From NCBI RefSeq assembly GCF_002093115.1, contig NZ_NAAD01000021.1, forward strand, positions 1 through 54,353: DNA of 54,353 nucleotides. Direction: 5' to 3'. Shown one piece after another: positions 27,523 to 36,061 of the stretch. This DNA comes from Geothermobacter hydrogeniphilus. GTDB taxonomy: Bacteria > Desulfobacterota > Desulfuromonadia > Desulfuromonadales > Geothermobacteraceae. How positions within the stretch are numbered: the stretch's first letter is position 1; each line of letters starts with the position of its first letter. The notes beneath the pieces were generated by a model. That model was not told the DNA's origin, made no database searches, and was given only the letters and a program-made list of their open reading frames with translations. Made by a program: the position numbers and the translations under genes.

Positions 27523-28386
27523 ATGAATCCTTTTATCCTGAACTTCACTCCAACCGGCATGGTCCCCCGCCGTCACGACACCCCCCACGTCCCGATCAGT
27601 CCCGAGGAGATTGCCGACCAGGTTGCCCAGGCGGTTGAAGTCGGCATCACCATGGTTCACCTGCATGCCCGGGACCCCGACGGCACCCCGAGCCATGACC
27701 GTGATCTCTACGCCGAGATCATCCGCCGCATCCGTTCCTTCGCCCCCGAACTGGTCATCTGCGTCTCCCTCAGCGGCCGCCTGCGCCCCGATTTCGAATC
27801 CCGTTCCGCCCCCCTCGACCTGAGTGGCGAAGCCAAGCCGGACATGGGTTCACTGACCCTCTCGTCACTGAACTTCAGCCGCCAGGCGAGCATGAACGCG
27901 CCGGAGATGGTCCAGGGTCTGGCGCGAAAAATGTTCGCCAAGGGGATCCTTCCGGAACTGGAGGCTTTCGACGGCGGCATGATCAACTATGCCGATTATC
28001 TGCTGAACAAAAAACTGCTGCAGCCACCCTGCTATTTCAACCTGCTGCTCGGCAATCCGGCCAACGCCCAGGCCGACCCGCTCAGCCTCGGCGCCATGCT
28101 GGCCCAGCTCCCCCGGGACAGCGTCTGGGCCGCCGCCGGCATCGGCCGCAGCCAGACCCGGGCCGTCATGATGGGACTGGCGGCCGGCGGCGGGGTACGC
28201 ATCGGCCTGGAGGACAACCTGCATTACGATGACGCGCGGAAGAAGCTGGCGACCAACCTCGAACTGGTGAAGCGCGTCCACCGCCTGGCCGCGGAACTGG
28301 AACGCCCGCTCATGTCCCCGGCCGAATGCCGGCAGCGCCTCAACCTGCTGCCCGGAAACGGCCGCTACGGCAGGACGCCGGCATGA
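27523..28386 (+). CDS. BKACE family (DUF849) beta-keto acid cleavage enzyme
   Basis: A TIM-barrel zinc enzyme of the 3-keto-5-aminohexanoate cleavage family, which condenses a beta-keto acid with acetyl-CoA to give an acyl-CoA and acetoacetate. The metal-binding histidines are in MVHLHARDPDGTPSHD near residue 45, and the C-terminal GVRIGLEDNLHYD carries the third ligand Glu. AGGAGG lies upstream of the chosen ATG (27523), giving 287 residues. It is the first gene of a six-gene run with 4-base overlaps. Its neighbours are sugar-modification-like genes and not the lysine-fermentation genes usual for this family, so the substrate is likely different. Confidence 0.85.
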   Translation: MNPFILNFTPTGMVPRRHDTPHVPISPEEIADQVAQAVEVGITMVHLHARDPDGTPSHDRDLYAEIIRRIRSFAPELVICVSLSGRLRPDFESRSAPLDLSGEAKPDMGSLTLSSLNFSRQASMNAPEMVQGLARKMFAKGILPELEAFDGGMINYADYLLNKKLLQPPCYFNLLLGNPANAQADPLSLGAMLAQLPRDSVWAAAGIGRSQTRAVMMGLAAGGGVRIGLEDNLHYDDARKKLATNLELVKRVHRLAAELERPLMSPAECRQRLNLLPGNGRYGRTPA

Positions 28387-29087
28387 AACCCCATGTCATG
28401 TTCGGCGTTCACCCCCTGTTCGGGGACTATGTCGACGCCATCCACACCAACGGCGGCTACCTGGCCCGCGTCATTCAGAATGTCGAGGAACCGCAGCGGC
28501 CGCAGGGAGAACGTTTTGCCGACGGCCTCGCGCGCTACCATACCTGGCTGAAAGCGAACGGACACACCACCGCGGTCAGGGTCGAGCGGCTCGACCGCTA
28601 CCGGCCCGACCTGGCCGAAACGCCGCTGCTCGGGTTCCGCGGTCTGAAGGTTCTGCCGCTGGTCAACCGCCTGCGGGAGGAGTTCGGTCTCCACTTTCCG
28701 CCGCTGATCCACCCCGCGGCTGCAGTTTCACCGATGGCCGTTGTCGAAGAAGGCGTCTTCATCGGCGCAGGCGTCGTCATCGCCCCGCATGCCCGTATCG
28801 GGGCCTTCAGTCTCGTCAACCGGGGCGCGACCATCGGCCATGACGCCGTTGTCGAAGAGGGCGTGGTGGTCGGTCCGTCGTGCAGTACCGGCTCCGCAGT
28901 CCGGCTCCGCGCCGGGGCGGTACTCGGCATCGGCTGCACGGTGATCGAACGCCTGGAAATCGGGGAGGGCTCCTACGTCGCCGCCGGCGCGGTGGTGCTG
29001 CACGACGTTGCACCGAACAGGCTGGTGGCCGGCATCCCGGCCCGGGAGAAAAAGGTCCTCGGGAACACCGGCGGAGAGTCGACATGA
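28383..29087 (+). CDS. Left-handed beta-helix acyltransferase (NeuD-like)
   Basis: A 234-residue protein. The N-terminal half has no clear motif. From about residue 115 hexapeptide repeats build a left-handed beta helix (HPAAAVSPMAVVEEGVFIG, IAPHARIGAFSLVNRG, GSYVAAGAVVLHDV), ending in the VAGIPAREKK signature typical of O/N-acyltransferases of sugar pathways. A histidine in ATIGHDAVV is the probable catalytic base. Acetyl-CoA is the likely donor. It overlaps the BKACE gene and the next gene by 4 bases each, so the three are translationally coupled. Confidence 0.78.
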   Translation: MKPHVMFGVHPLFGDYVDAIHTNGGYLARVIQNVEEPQRPQGERFADGLARYHTWLKANGHTTAVRVERLDRYRPDLAETPLLGFRGLKVLPLVNRLREEFGLHFPPLIHPAAAVSPMAVVEEGVFIGAGVVIAPHARIGAFSLVNRGATIGHDAVVEEGVVVGPSCSTGSAVRLRAGAVLGIGCTVIERLEIGEGSYVAAGAVVLHDVAPNRLVAGIPAREKKVLGNTGGEST

Positions 29088-30034
29088 CAATCCCCCGCTG
29101 GTCGCTCATCCCCTACCAGCCGGCCCTGCAGCCGGTCTGGGATGAAGCGGTCAGTGCCGCCTGCAACGGTCATTTCATCTTCCGGCGCGACTACCTGGAC
29201 TACCATGCCGACCGTTTCCGGGATGCCTCCTTCATCCTCCGCCGCAGCCGGAAGGTTGTCGCCCTGCTGCCGGCGCACCGGCGGGACGACAGCCTGGTTT
29301 CCCACGGCGGCCTGAGTTTCGGCGGCTGGCTGCAAGTTCCCGGCTGCCGCTTCCAGGATATCGAGGCCGGTTTCAACCTGCTCGCCGACACGATGGCGGA
29401 ACAAAAGCTGCGACGGCTGAGCTACACCCCCATCCCCCACCCCTACCACAATGCGCCCTGCGAGCAGGACGGCTACCTGCTGCAGCGCCTCGGGGCACGC
29501 CTCGACGGCTCCCGGCTGGCGGCCTTCGCTGCCAATCCGGCCGACATCAAACGCCCCCATGAAATCAGGCGGCAGATGAAACGGGGAGCCGAAAACCTGC
29601 CGCTTGATTTTTTCGAGACCGACGATCTGCCGACCTTCTGGCAGCATCTTCAGGCTTTTCTGCGCCTGCGGCACGAGGCGGAGCCGGTTCACAGCCTCGA
29701 AGAAATCACCCTGCTGAAGCGGCGCTTCCCGGCACAGATCCGTTTCCTGGTCGGCCGGCACCGGCAGCGCTGGGCGGTCGGCAACGTGGTCTTCCTCCAC
29801 CCGCGGGTGATCCGCTTTCAATACGGATTCCGCAGTCTCGACGATGCACGCCACCAGACCGTTTTCCGACTCTGGGACTGGGCCGTCTGCCAACCGGAGA
29901 TGAAACGCCCGTGGATGGATCTCGGCACCTCCATGAACCCGGAAACCGGGGAGCTTGAAGCAGCCCTGCATTTCAATAAAGAAACCTTCGGCGCCCGCGG
30001 CATTCCCCTCAACCACTGGCGATGGGAGCCCTGA
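29084..30034 (+). CDS. GNAT-like (FemAB-type) acyltransferase
   Basis: A 316-residue soluble protein that resembles GNAT proteins of O-antigen and aminosugar clusters: ACNGHFIFRRDYLDYHADRF near residue 25, a basic HEIRRQMKRG region, and the C-terminal FQYGFRSLDDARHQTVFRLW and MNPETGELEAALHFNKETFGARG, which match this group from memory. Transfer of an acyl group to an aminosugar amine is the likely role, inferred from context. The start at 29084 overlaps the previous stop by 4 bases. Confidence 0.65.
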   Translation: MTIPRWSLIPYQPALQPVWDEAVSAACNGHFIFRRDYLDYHADRFRDASFILRRSRKVVALLPAHRRDDSLVSHGGLSFGGWLQVPGCRFQDIEAGFNLLADTMAEQKLRRLSYTPIPHPYHNAPCEQDGYLLQRLGARLDGSRLAAFAANPADIKRPHEIRRQMKRGAENLPLDFFETDDLPTFWQHLQAFLRLRHEAEPVHSLEEITLLKRRFPAQIRFLVGRHRQRWAVGNVVFLHPRVIRFQYGFRSLDDARHQTVFRLWDWAVCQPEMKRPWMDLGTSMNPETGELEAALHFNKETFGARGIPLNHWRWEP

Positions 30035-30036
30035 CC

Positions 30037-30480
30037 ATGCAATCGACACCTGACCGGCCGAGCTGGCTGGAACTGCCGGAGATTGAAAGTCCCTGGGGCA
30101 CTCTCTGCTACGCCCAGAACGACGATTCGCTGCCTTTTACTCTGGCCCGGACCTATTTCGTCCGCGACATCCCGGCCGCCGCGGCACGCGGTGGGCACAG
30201 TCACCGCCGCAACCGGGAAGTCGTCTTCTGTATCCACGGCGCCTGCACCCTGTGGCTCTATGACCGCGAGGGACGGGAACTGCGTTTTCGGCTCGAACAA
30301 CCGAGGCGGGGCGCCTACGTTCCGCCCGGCTGGTGGGTCGAACTCGGAGACTACAGCGAAGCCGCCATGACCCTGGTGATGGCCTCGCAAAATTATGATG
30401 AGGCGGACTATATCCGCGATCCCGAGGAGTTTTTCCATGCCGCGCCCTACCCGGATCCCGTTTATCGACCTCGGCCCTGA
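30037..30480 (+). CDS. FdtA/WxcM-type sugar 3,4-ketoisomerase (cupin)
   Basis: A 147-residue single-domain cupin. The motif ARGGHSHRRNREVVFCIHG carries the two catalytic histidines of dTDP-4-keto-6-deoxyhexose 3,4-ketoisomerases; RGAYVPPGWWVEL and VMASQNYDEADYIRDPEEF are also typical. The start at 30037 has GGGAG 8 bases upstream; the ATG at 30022 would overlap the previous gene. It overlaps the aminotransferase gene by 44 bases in another frame. Together the pair would make a 3-amino sugar nucleotide, but no glucose-1-phosphate thymidylyltransferase or dehydratase is in the window. Confidence 0.85.
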   Translation: MQSTPDRPSWLELPEIESPWGTLCYAQNDDSLPFTLARTYFVRDIPAAAARGGHSHRRNREVVFCIHGACTLWLYDREGRELRFRLEQPRRGAYVPPGWWVELGDYSEAAMTLVMASQNYDEADYIRDPEEFFHAAPYPDPVYRPRP

Positions 30481-31558
30481 GATCGCCGCCATCCGGCCGC
30501 AGATCGAGGCGGCCATCGGCCGGGTGCTGGACAGTGGTCGACTGATTCTCGGTCCCGAACTGGAGGCCTTTGAAGCGGAATTCGCCGCCTGGCACGGGGC
30601 CCCGGTGGCAGTCGGCGTTTCCAGCGGCCTGGCGGCGCTGACGCTGATGCTGCAGGCCTTCGACATCGGTCCCGGCGACGAGGTGCTGGTGCCGGCCAAC
30701 ACCTATATCGCCACCTGGCTGGCGGTCAGCCGGGTCGGTGCGACACCGGTTCCGGTCGAACCCGACCCCCTGACCCGCAACATCGACCCGGACCGGCTGC
30801 AGGCGGCCCTCAGCGACAGAACCAGGGCCCTGCTGGCGGTCCACCTCTACGGCAGCCCGTGCGACATGGACGCCTTGAATGATGTCTGCCATCAGCACGA
30901 ACTGCATCTTCTCATCGATGCCGCCCAGTCCTGCGGTGCCGCCTGGGACGGCAGCAAACCCGCCTGCCTCGGTGACGCCGCCGCGTTCAGCTTCTATCCC
31001 ACCAAGAACCTCGGCTCGCTGGGAGAAGCGGGCGCCGTTATCTGCTTCGACCGGGACCGGGCGGAGCAGATCCGCCTGTTGCGCAACTACGGCATGCGGG
31101 ATCATTACCGGCATCGATTCAAGGGGGAAAACGCCCGACTGGAAGAACTGCACGCGGCGGTGCTGCGCATCAAGCTGGACCGGCTCGATGCCGCCAACGA
31201 ACGACGCCGAAACCTGGCGGCACGCTACCTGACCCATTTTGCCGACTGCGGGACCATTGTCTGCCAGCAGATCCCGCCGCGCGCGACCCCGGTCTGGCAC
31301 CTGTTCACCCTCTGCCTTCCCGACCGCGACCGGGTCGCCCGGCAGTTGGCCGAACGGGGCATCGGCAGCGCCGTCCACTACCCCGTCCCCCCCCACCGTT
31401 CCGGCGCCTACGCGGACGATGCCGGCGGCTGGCCGGAGCTGCCGGAGACCGACCGCCTGGCCCGCAGCCTGCTGAGCCTGCCGCTCTACCCCGCCCTGAC
31501 GGAAGCGGAGATCGATGAAATCGCAGCGGAAACCCTCACCGCCGTGGAGAATCTATGA
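30437..31558 (+). CDS. DegT/DnrJ/EryC1/StrS sugar aminotransferase
   Basis: A 373-residue PLP enzyme of the FdtB type. IPFIDLGPEIAAIRPQIEAA near the N-terminus, ANTYIATWLAV, LIDAAQSCGAAWDG and the PLP lysine in FSFYPTKNLGSLGEAGA are family marks. It should aminate the keto sugar made by the ketoisomerase encoded just before it. GAGGAG lies before the chosen ATG, inside the ketoisomerase gene. It overlaps the next gene by 4 bases. Confidence 0.92.
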   Translation: MPRPTRIPFIDLGPEIAAIRPQIEAAIGRVLDSGRLILGPELEAFEAEFAAWHGAPVAVGVSSGLAALTLMLQAFDIGPGDEVLVPANTYIATWLAVSRVGATPVPVEPDPLTRNIDPDRLQAALSDRTRALLAVHLYGSPCDMDALNDVCHQHELHLLIDAAQSCGAAWDGSKPACLGDAAAFSFYPTKNLGSLGEAGAVICFDRDRAEQIRLLRNYGMRDHYRHRFKGENARLEELHAAVLRIKLDRLDAANERRRNLAARYLTHFADCGTIVCQQIPPRATPVWHLFTLCLPDRDRVARQLAERGIGSAVHYPVPPHRSGAYADDAGGWPELPETDRLARSLLSLPLYPALTEAEIDEIAAETLTAVENL

Positions 31559-32967
31559 GCCTTTTCCTTGAGCAGGCCCGCCAGGCGATCAACAACAACC
31601 GCCCTGGCGCGGCCCTTGAGCAACTGCAGCAGATGTTCGTGGAGATGCACAACCTGCCCGAGCTGCCCTTCTTTTCCGCGGGGCATCCGCAAGCCGATCA
31701 ACTGCTCACGACGATCGCCCGCATGCTTCTGTCCGACTGCAAACCTGGGCCCGCGTCCCCCCCTCCGACAGGTCCGGCAGGCATCATCGCGACCCGGCTG
31801 TCCATCTATGGCGGCTGTACGACGTTGGTCGGAGACCTTGTCAACGCGTTGCCGGACAAGCCGCAACTGTGGCTGACAGAAGACGCACCGGAAAAAAACG
31901 CCCTGGCGCGAACCGGTCTACATTCCGCCCAGGTCGTCAAAGGAAAAGACTTTCCGGAAACAGCGGCGGAATTGATCCGGCAACTCGCCGCGGCTGAGCC
32001 CCAAACCCTTTTTCTGCTCCACGAACCGCAGGATGTCATAGCCGTGGTGGCGGCTGTCGCTTTAATGGAACGGGGAACCCGGGTCGTCCTGATCCATCAC
32101 TGTGATCAGTTCCCCTCTGTCGGCATCTTTGTCGAGGGGATCAGGATTGTTGATCTGACACCGAGGGCCGCAGCCTTTTCCAGATACATCCTGGGCCTTG
32201 ACAACGCCTGGCTGCCCCTCACCTGCCCTGACCCCGGCCCCTCGCGTAAACAGTTCAGGGGTTCCGGAACCCTGCGAACGGCCATGACCGGGCACACGGG
32301 AAAATTCAGCAGCATGAGCAATCCGGGCTATCCGGAGCTGGTTGCGACCATCCTGGCGAAAACAGGCGGGCAGCATGTGCATATCGGCCCGATAAAAAGC
32401 CCGCTGCTGCGACAGATCAGGAAAACATTGCAGACCCGCAATCTTCAGCCCTCAAGCTTCATCCAGATCGAGTCAGTTCCCAACCTGGCCGCGGCACTCG
32501 AAGAGCAGCACATTGATCTCGTTTTCAATACCTACCCCTTCGGCGGCGCCAGAGCCTCCGTCGAAACCATGGCCTCAGGGACGCCCATGGCATGGCATTC
32601 GCCCTGGGAGGAATTCGATCTCACGAGAACCCAGATGAAATATCCCGGCGCACCTGTCTGGCGCACCCTGGCCGATATTGACAAACTTTTATCCGGGGTG
32701 AATACGGCGTGGTTTACCGGCCAGGCCAAATCGGCCCGTGAACATTACCTGGAATTCCACCACCCGCGGCACTGGAGGAAGGCCTTCACGCAGGCGGATG
32801 TCGCCGGGTTCCAGGTGCCGCCCGCTTACTCCCGGCAGTCTGTGGTCCAGTCGATTCTTGACAATGCCCTGGCACGAAGAGATTTCACGAATATCCGCTG
32901 GCGCCGGCGGGAACGATTGATCATGAGCGCCCGCCGTCGCAAGGCCATTCTCAACCAATCCCTGTGA
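31555..32967 (+). CDS. GT41-like (O-GlcNAc-transferase-type) glycosyltransferase
   Basis: A 470-residue soluble protein. The segment IDLVFNTYPFGGARASVETMASGTPM near residue 320 matches the donor-binding part of the GT41/SPINDLY GT-B fold from memory. The first 70 residues are helical, and no clear TPR array is present. A protein or glycan acceptor glycosyltransferase at the end of an aminosugar operon is plausible: it could attach the sugar made by the preceding genes. GC content falls slightly in its middle. It ends 48 bp before a strong terminator. Function is inferred. Confidence 0.5.
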   Translation: MSLFLEQARQAINNNRPGAALEQLQQMFVEMHNLPELPFFSAGHPQADQLLTTIARMLLSDCKPGPASPPPTGPAGIIATRLSIYGGCTTLVGDLVNALPDKPQLWLTEDAPEKNALARTGLHSAQVVKGKDFPETAAELIRQLAAAEPQTLFLLHEPQDVIAVVAAVALMERGTRVVLIHHCDQFPSVGIFVEGIRIVDLTPRAAAFSRYILGLDNAWLPLTCPDPGPSRKQFRGSGTLRTAMTGHTGKFSSMSNPGYPELVATILAKTGGQHVHIGPIKSPLLRQIRKTLQTRNLQPSSFIQIESVPNLAAALEEQHIDLVFNTYPFGGARASVETMASGTPMAWHSPWEEFDLTRTQMKYPGAPVWRTLADIDKLLSGVNTAWFTGQAKSAREHYLEFHHPRHWRKAFTQADVAGFQVPPAYSRQSVVQSILDNALARRDFTNIRWRRRERLIMSARRRKAILNQSL

Positions 32968-33014
32968 GCATTCAGGGACCGACCGGTTCATCGAGAACCG
33001 GACCATAAGCACAA

Positions 33015-33050
33015 AACCCCGGGCAGCAGATCTGCCCGGGGTTCTTTTTT
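33015..33050. terminator. Bidirectional rho-independent terminator
   Basis: AACCCCGGGCAG (33015-33026), loop CAGAT, CTGCCCGGGGTT (33032-33043), then CTTTTTT. The stem is perfect. On the minus strand the stem is followed by GGGGTTTTGTG, so it can also stop leftward ppdK transcription. It separates the convergent glycosyltransferase and ppdK genes. Confidence 0.93.
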
Positions 33051-33073
33051 CAGGACGGCAGCAAGCCGCCGAA

Positions 33074-35734
33074 TCAGGATTCCAGCAGCACCCCCTGTGC
33101 CGCCGCCAGCCGGGCGATCGGCACCCGGTAGGGGGAACAGGAGACATAGTCGAGGCCGATATTGTGGCAGAAGATGACGCTGGAAGGCTCGCCGCCATGC
33201 TCGCCGCAGATGCCGAGCTTGATATCCGGCCGGGCCTGGCGGCCTTTTTCGCAGCCCATTTTCACCAGCTGGCCGACCCCCTCCTGGTCAAGCGCGACAA
33301 AGGGGTCGGTGGCATAGATCTCCTGCTCGATGTAGAAGGGCAGGAAGCGTCCCGAGTCATCACGCGACAGGCCGTAGGTGGTCTGGGTCAGGTCGTTGGT
33401 GCCGAAGGAAAAGAAATCCGCTTCCCCGGCGATCACGTCGGCGGTCAGGGCCGCCCGCGGCAGCTCGATCATGGTGCCGATCAGGTACTCGACCTCGACC
33501 CCGTACTCGGCGATCACCGCGTCGGCAACCCGCACCGCGTTGGCGCGCAGGATGGCCAGTTCCTTCACTTCGCCGACCAGCGGAATCATGATCTCGGGAA
33601 CGATCGAGAAACCTTCATTTTTGATCAGTTCGCAGGCCGCCTCCATGATCGCCCGCACCTGCATATCGTAGATCTCGGGAAAGGTCACCGCCAACCGGCA
33701 GCCACGGTGGCCGAGCATCGGGTTGAACTCATGCAGGGACTCCACCTTGGTCTTCAGGGTGGCAGCGGACACCCGCATCTCGGCCGCCAGTTCATCAATC
33801 TCGGCGTCGGTCTGCGGCAAAAACTCGTGCAGCGGCGGGTCGAGCAGGCGAATGGTGACCGGCAGGCCTTTCATCTCCCGGAACAGGCCGATGAAATCCC
33901 CCTTCTGCATCGGCATGATCTTCTCCAGCGCCCGCTGCCGACCGTCAAGATCGGCGGCAAGGATCATCTCGCGTACCGCCATGATCCGCTCAGCCTCGAA
34001 GAACATGTGCTCGGTCCGGCAGAGGCCGATCCCCTCGGCACCGAAGGCGCGCGCCACCCGGGCGTCATGGGGCGTGTCGGCGTTGGTGCGCACCCGCAGG
34101 CGGCGGGTGTTGTCGACCCATTCCATCAGCTGCGAGAAATCCCCGGTCAGCTCCGGGTCAACGGTCGGCACCTTGCCCTTCATCACCTCGCCGGTGGAGC
34201 CGTCGAGGGTGATCAGCTCGCCCTTTTTCAGGGTCAGGCCGCTGAGCGTGGTCAGGGTCTCGGCCCGGTAGTCGACCTTGATGTCGCCGCAACCGGAGAC
34301 ACAGCACTTGCCCATGCCGCGCGCCACCACCGCGGCGTGCGAGGTCATGCCGCCGCGGGCGGTGAGGATCCCCTGGGCGGCGTTCATGCCGTGGATATCC
34401 TCGGGGCTGGTCTCGACCCGTACCAGGATCACCTTGTGCCCGCCCTTCGCCGCCTCCTCGGCTTCGTCGGCGGTGAAGACGATCTCACCGCAGGCGGCCC
34501 CGGGAGAGGCCGGCAACCCTTTGGCGATCACCTCGCGCGGCGCGGCCGGATCGAGGGTCGGGTGCAGCAGCTGATCGAGCTGTTCCGGCTCGACCCGCAT
34601 AATCGCTTCCTGCTGGCTGATCAGCCCTTCGTTGACCATGTCGACGGCGATCTTGACCGCCGCCCTGGCCGTCCGCTTGCCGCTGCGGGTCTGCAGCATG
34701 TAGAGCTTGTGTTTTTCGATAGTGAACTCGATATCCTGCATGTCGCGGTAGTGGGATTCGAGGATATTCTTGATCTTCACCAGCTGCGCGTAGCATTCCG
34801 GCAGCACCTCTTCCATCGACGGCAGCTCGCTGTCGCCGCCGTCCCTGTTGATCGGCTGCGGGGTGCGGATACCGGCCACCACGTCCTCGCCCTGGGCGTT
34901 GACCAGGAACTCGCCGTAGAAGATCTTCTCGCCGGTGGAGGGATCGCGGGTGAAGGCGACGCCGGTGGCGCAGTCATCCCCCATGTTGCCGAACACCATC
35001 GACTGCACGGTGACCGCGGTTCCCCACTCGGCGGGGATATTGTTCAGCCGCCGGTAGGTGATCGCCCGCGGGTTCATCCAGCTGCCAAAGACCGCGCCGA
35101 TGGCGCCCCAGAGCTGATCCTGCGGATCAAGCGGGAAGTCATGTCCCAACTCCTCCTTGACCCGGTTCTTGAAGCGGGCCACCAGCTCCCGCAGGTCGGC
35201 GGCAGTCAGGTCGGTGTCCTGGGCGACGCCGCGCTGCTCCTTCATCTGCTCGAGCAGATGTTCGAGGATGTCACCGTCCATGCCGAGGACGACGTTGCTG
35301 TACATCTGGATGAAACGCCGGTAGGAATCATAGGCGAAGCGCTCGTCGCCGCTCTGGGCGATGATCCCCTTGACGGTTTCGTCGTTGAGACCGAGGTTGA
35401 GGACGGTATCCATCATCCCCGGCATCGAGGCACGGGCCCCGGAACGAACCGAGACCAGCAGCGGGTTGGACGGGTCACCGAACTTCTTGCCCATCAGCTC
35501 CTCGACCTTGACGAGGTTGCGGGCCACTTCCTCACGCAATCCGGCAGGATAGGCGCGGTCGTTCTTGTAGAATTCGGTGCAGACCTCGGTCGTGAGGGTG
35601 AAACCGGCCGGCACCGGCAGCCCGATACTGGTCATTTCCGCCAGGTTGGCTCCCTTGCCGCCGAGCAGGTTGCGCATGTCACCGCGACCTTCAGCTTCCC
35701 CGTTGCCGAAGAAATAGACGTACTTCGTACTCAT
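33074..35734 (-). CDS. ppdK: Pyruvate phosphate dikinase
   Basis: Interconverts pyruvate, ATP and phosphate with PEP, AMP and PPi. The nucleotide-binding N-terminus has NLLGGKGANLAEMTSIGLPVP, the phosphohistidine is in GGMTSHAAVVARGMGKCC, and the C-terminal barrel carries FSFGTNDLTQTTYGLSRDD and the catalytic Cys in GICGEHGG. The start at 35734 has GGAGGAG upstream, giving 886 residues; the ATG at 35788 is rejected. It could turn the pyruvate made from alanine and serine into PEP for gluconeogenesis. Confidence 0.96.
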   Translation of the reverse strand: MSTKYVYFFGNGEAEGRGDMRNLLGGKGANLAEMTSIGLPVPAGFTLTTEVCTEFYKNDRAYPAGLREEVARNLVKVEELMGKKFGDPSNPLLVSVRSGARASMPGMMDTVLNLGLNDETVKGIIAQSGDERFAYDSYRRFIQMYSNVVLGMDGDILEHLLEQMKEQRGVAQDTDLTAADLRELVARFKNRVKEELGHDFPLDPQDQLWGAIGAVFGSWMNPRAITYRRLNNIPAEWGTAVTVQSMVFGNMGDDCATGVAFTRDPSTGEKIFYGEFLVNAQGEDVVAGIRTPQPINRDGGDSELPSMEEVLPECYAQLVKIKNILESHYRDMQDIEFTIEKHKLYMLQTRSGKRTARAAVKIAVDMVNEGLISQQEAIMRVEPEQLDQLLHPTLDPAAPREVIAKGLPASPGAACGEIVFTADEAEEAAKGGHKVILVRVETSPEDIHGMNAAQGILTARGGMTSHAAVVARGMGKCCVSGCGDIKVDYRAETLTTLSGLTLKKGELITLDGSTGEVMKGKVPTVDPELTGDFSQLMEWVDNTRRLRVRTNADTPHDARVARAFGAEGIGLCRTEHMFFEAERIMAVREMILAADLDGRQRALEKIMPMQKGDFIGLFREMKGLPVTIRLLDPPLHEFLPQTDAEIDELAAEMRVSAATLKTKVESLHEFNPMLGHRGCRLAVTFPEIYDMQVRAIMEAACELIKNEGFSIVPEIMIPLVGEVKELAILRANAVRVADAVIAEYGVEVEYLIGTMIELPRAALTADVIAGEADFFSFGTNDLTQTTYGLSRDDSGRFLPFYIEQEIYATDPFVALDQEGVGQLVKMGCEKGRQARPDIKLGICGEHGGEPSSVIFCHNIGLDYVSCSPYRVPIARLAAAQGVLLES

Positions 35735-35839
35735 GACAACTCCTCCAGAAGTTACGGGGCAAAGCCCCAGGTTGAGAAATTTCCCCAAACAAACTAGATG
35801 CCTGCATGACAGACAGACAAAATCAGAAAAATTCTTTTG

Positions 35840-36028
35840 GCCGCCAAGGCGCCAAGGACACCAAGCAAAACAAAGACTTTATTAACGCAGAGGCGGAGAG
35901 ACAGAGAGGGAACCTTCAGGGCTCAAGGTTTAAAACCGATTCCGGATTTTTCTCTCCGGTTCCGTGACTCTGTGTCTCTCCGTTAAAATCGATTTTGACT
36001 TTCTTGGTGCTCTTGGTGCCTTGGCGGC
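35840..36028. repeat. Nested inverted-repeat element between ppdK and glyS
   Basis: Outer arms at 35840-35865 (GCCGCCAAGGCGCCAAGGAC and onward) and 36003-36028 pair at 23 of 26 positions. Inner arms near 35884-35906 and 35968-35986 (CGGAGAGACAGAG against CTCTGTGTCTCTCCG) also pair. The 327-bp gap holds no gene. Its layout resembles the element at 20983-21132. Confidence 0.7.
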
Positions 36029-36061
36029 TCATGATTATGCCCCTAAAGGCAAACGCCCGAA

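Noticed and set aside
33164-35797. 877-codon plus-strand open frame opposite ppdK
   Set aside because: It is the GC-rich antisense frame of a conserved enzyme; there is no ribosome-binding site and no motif.
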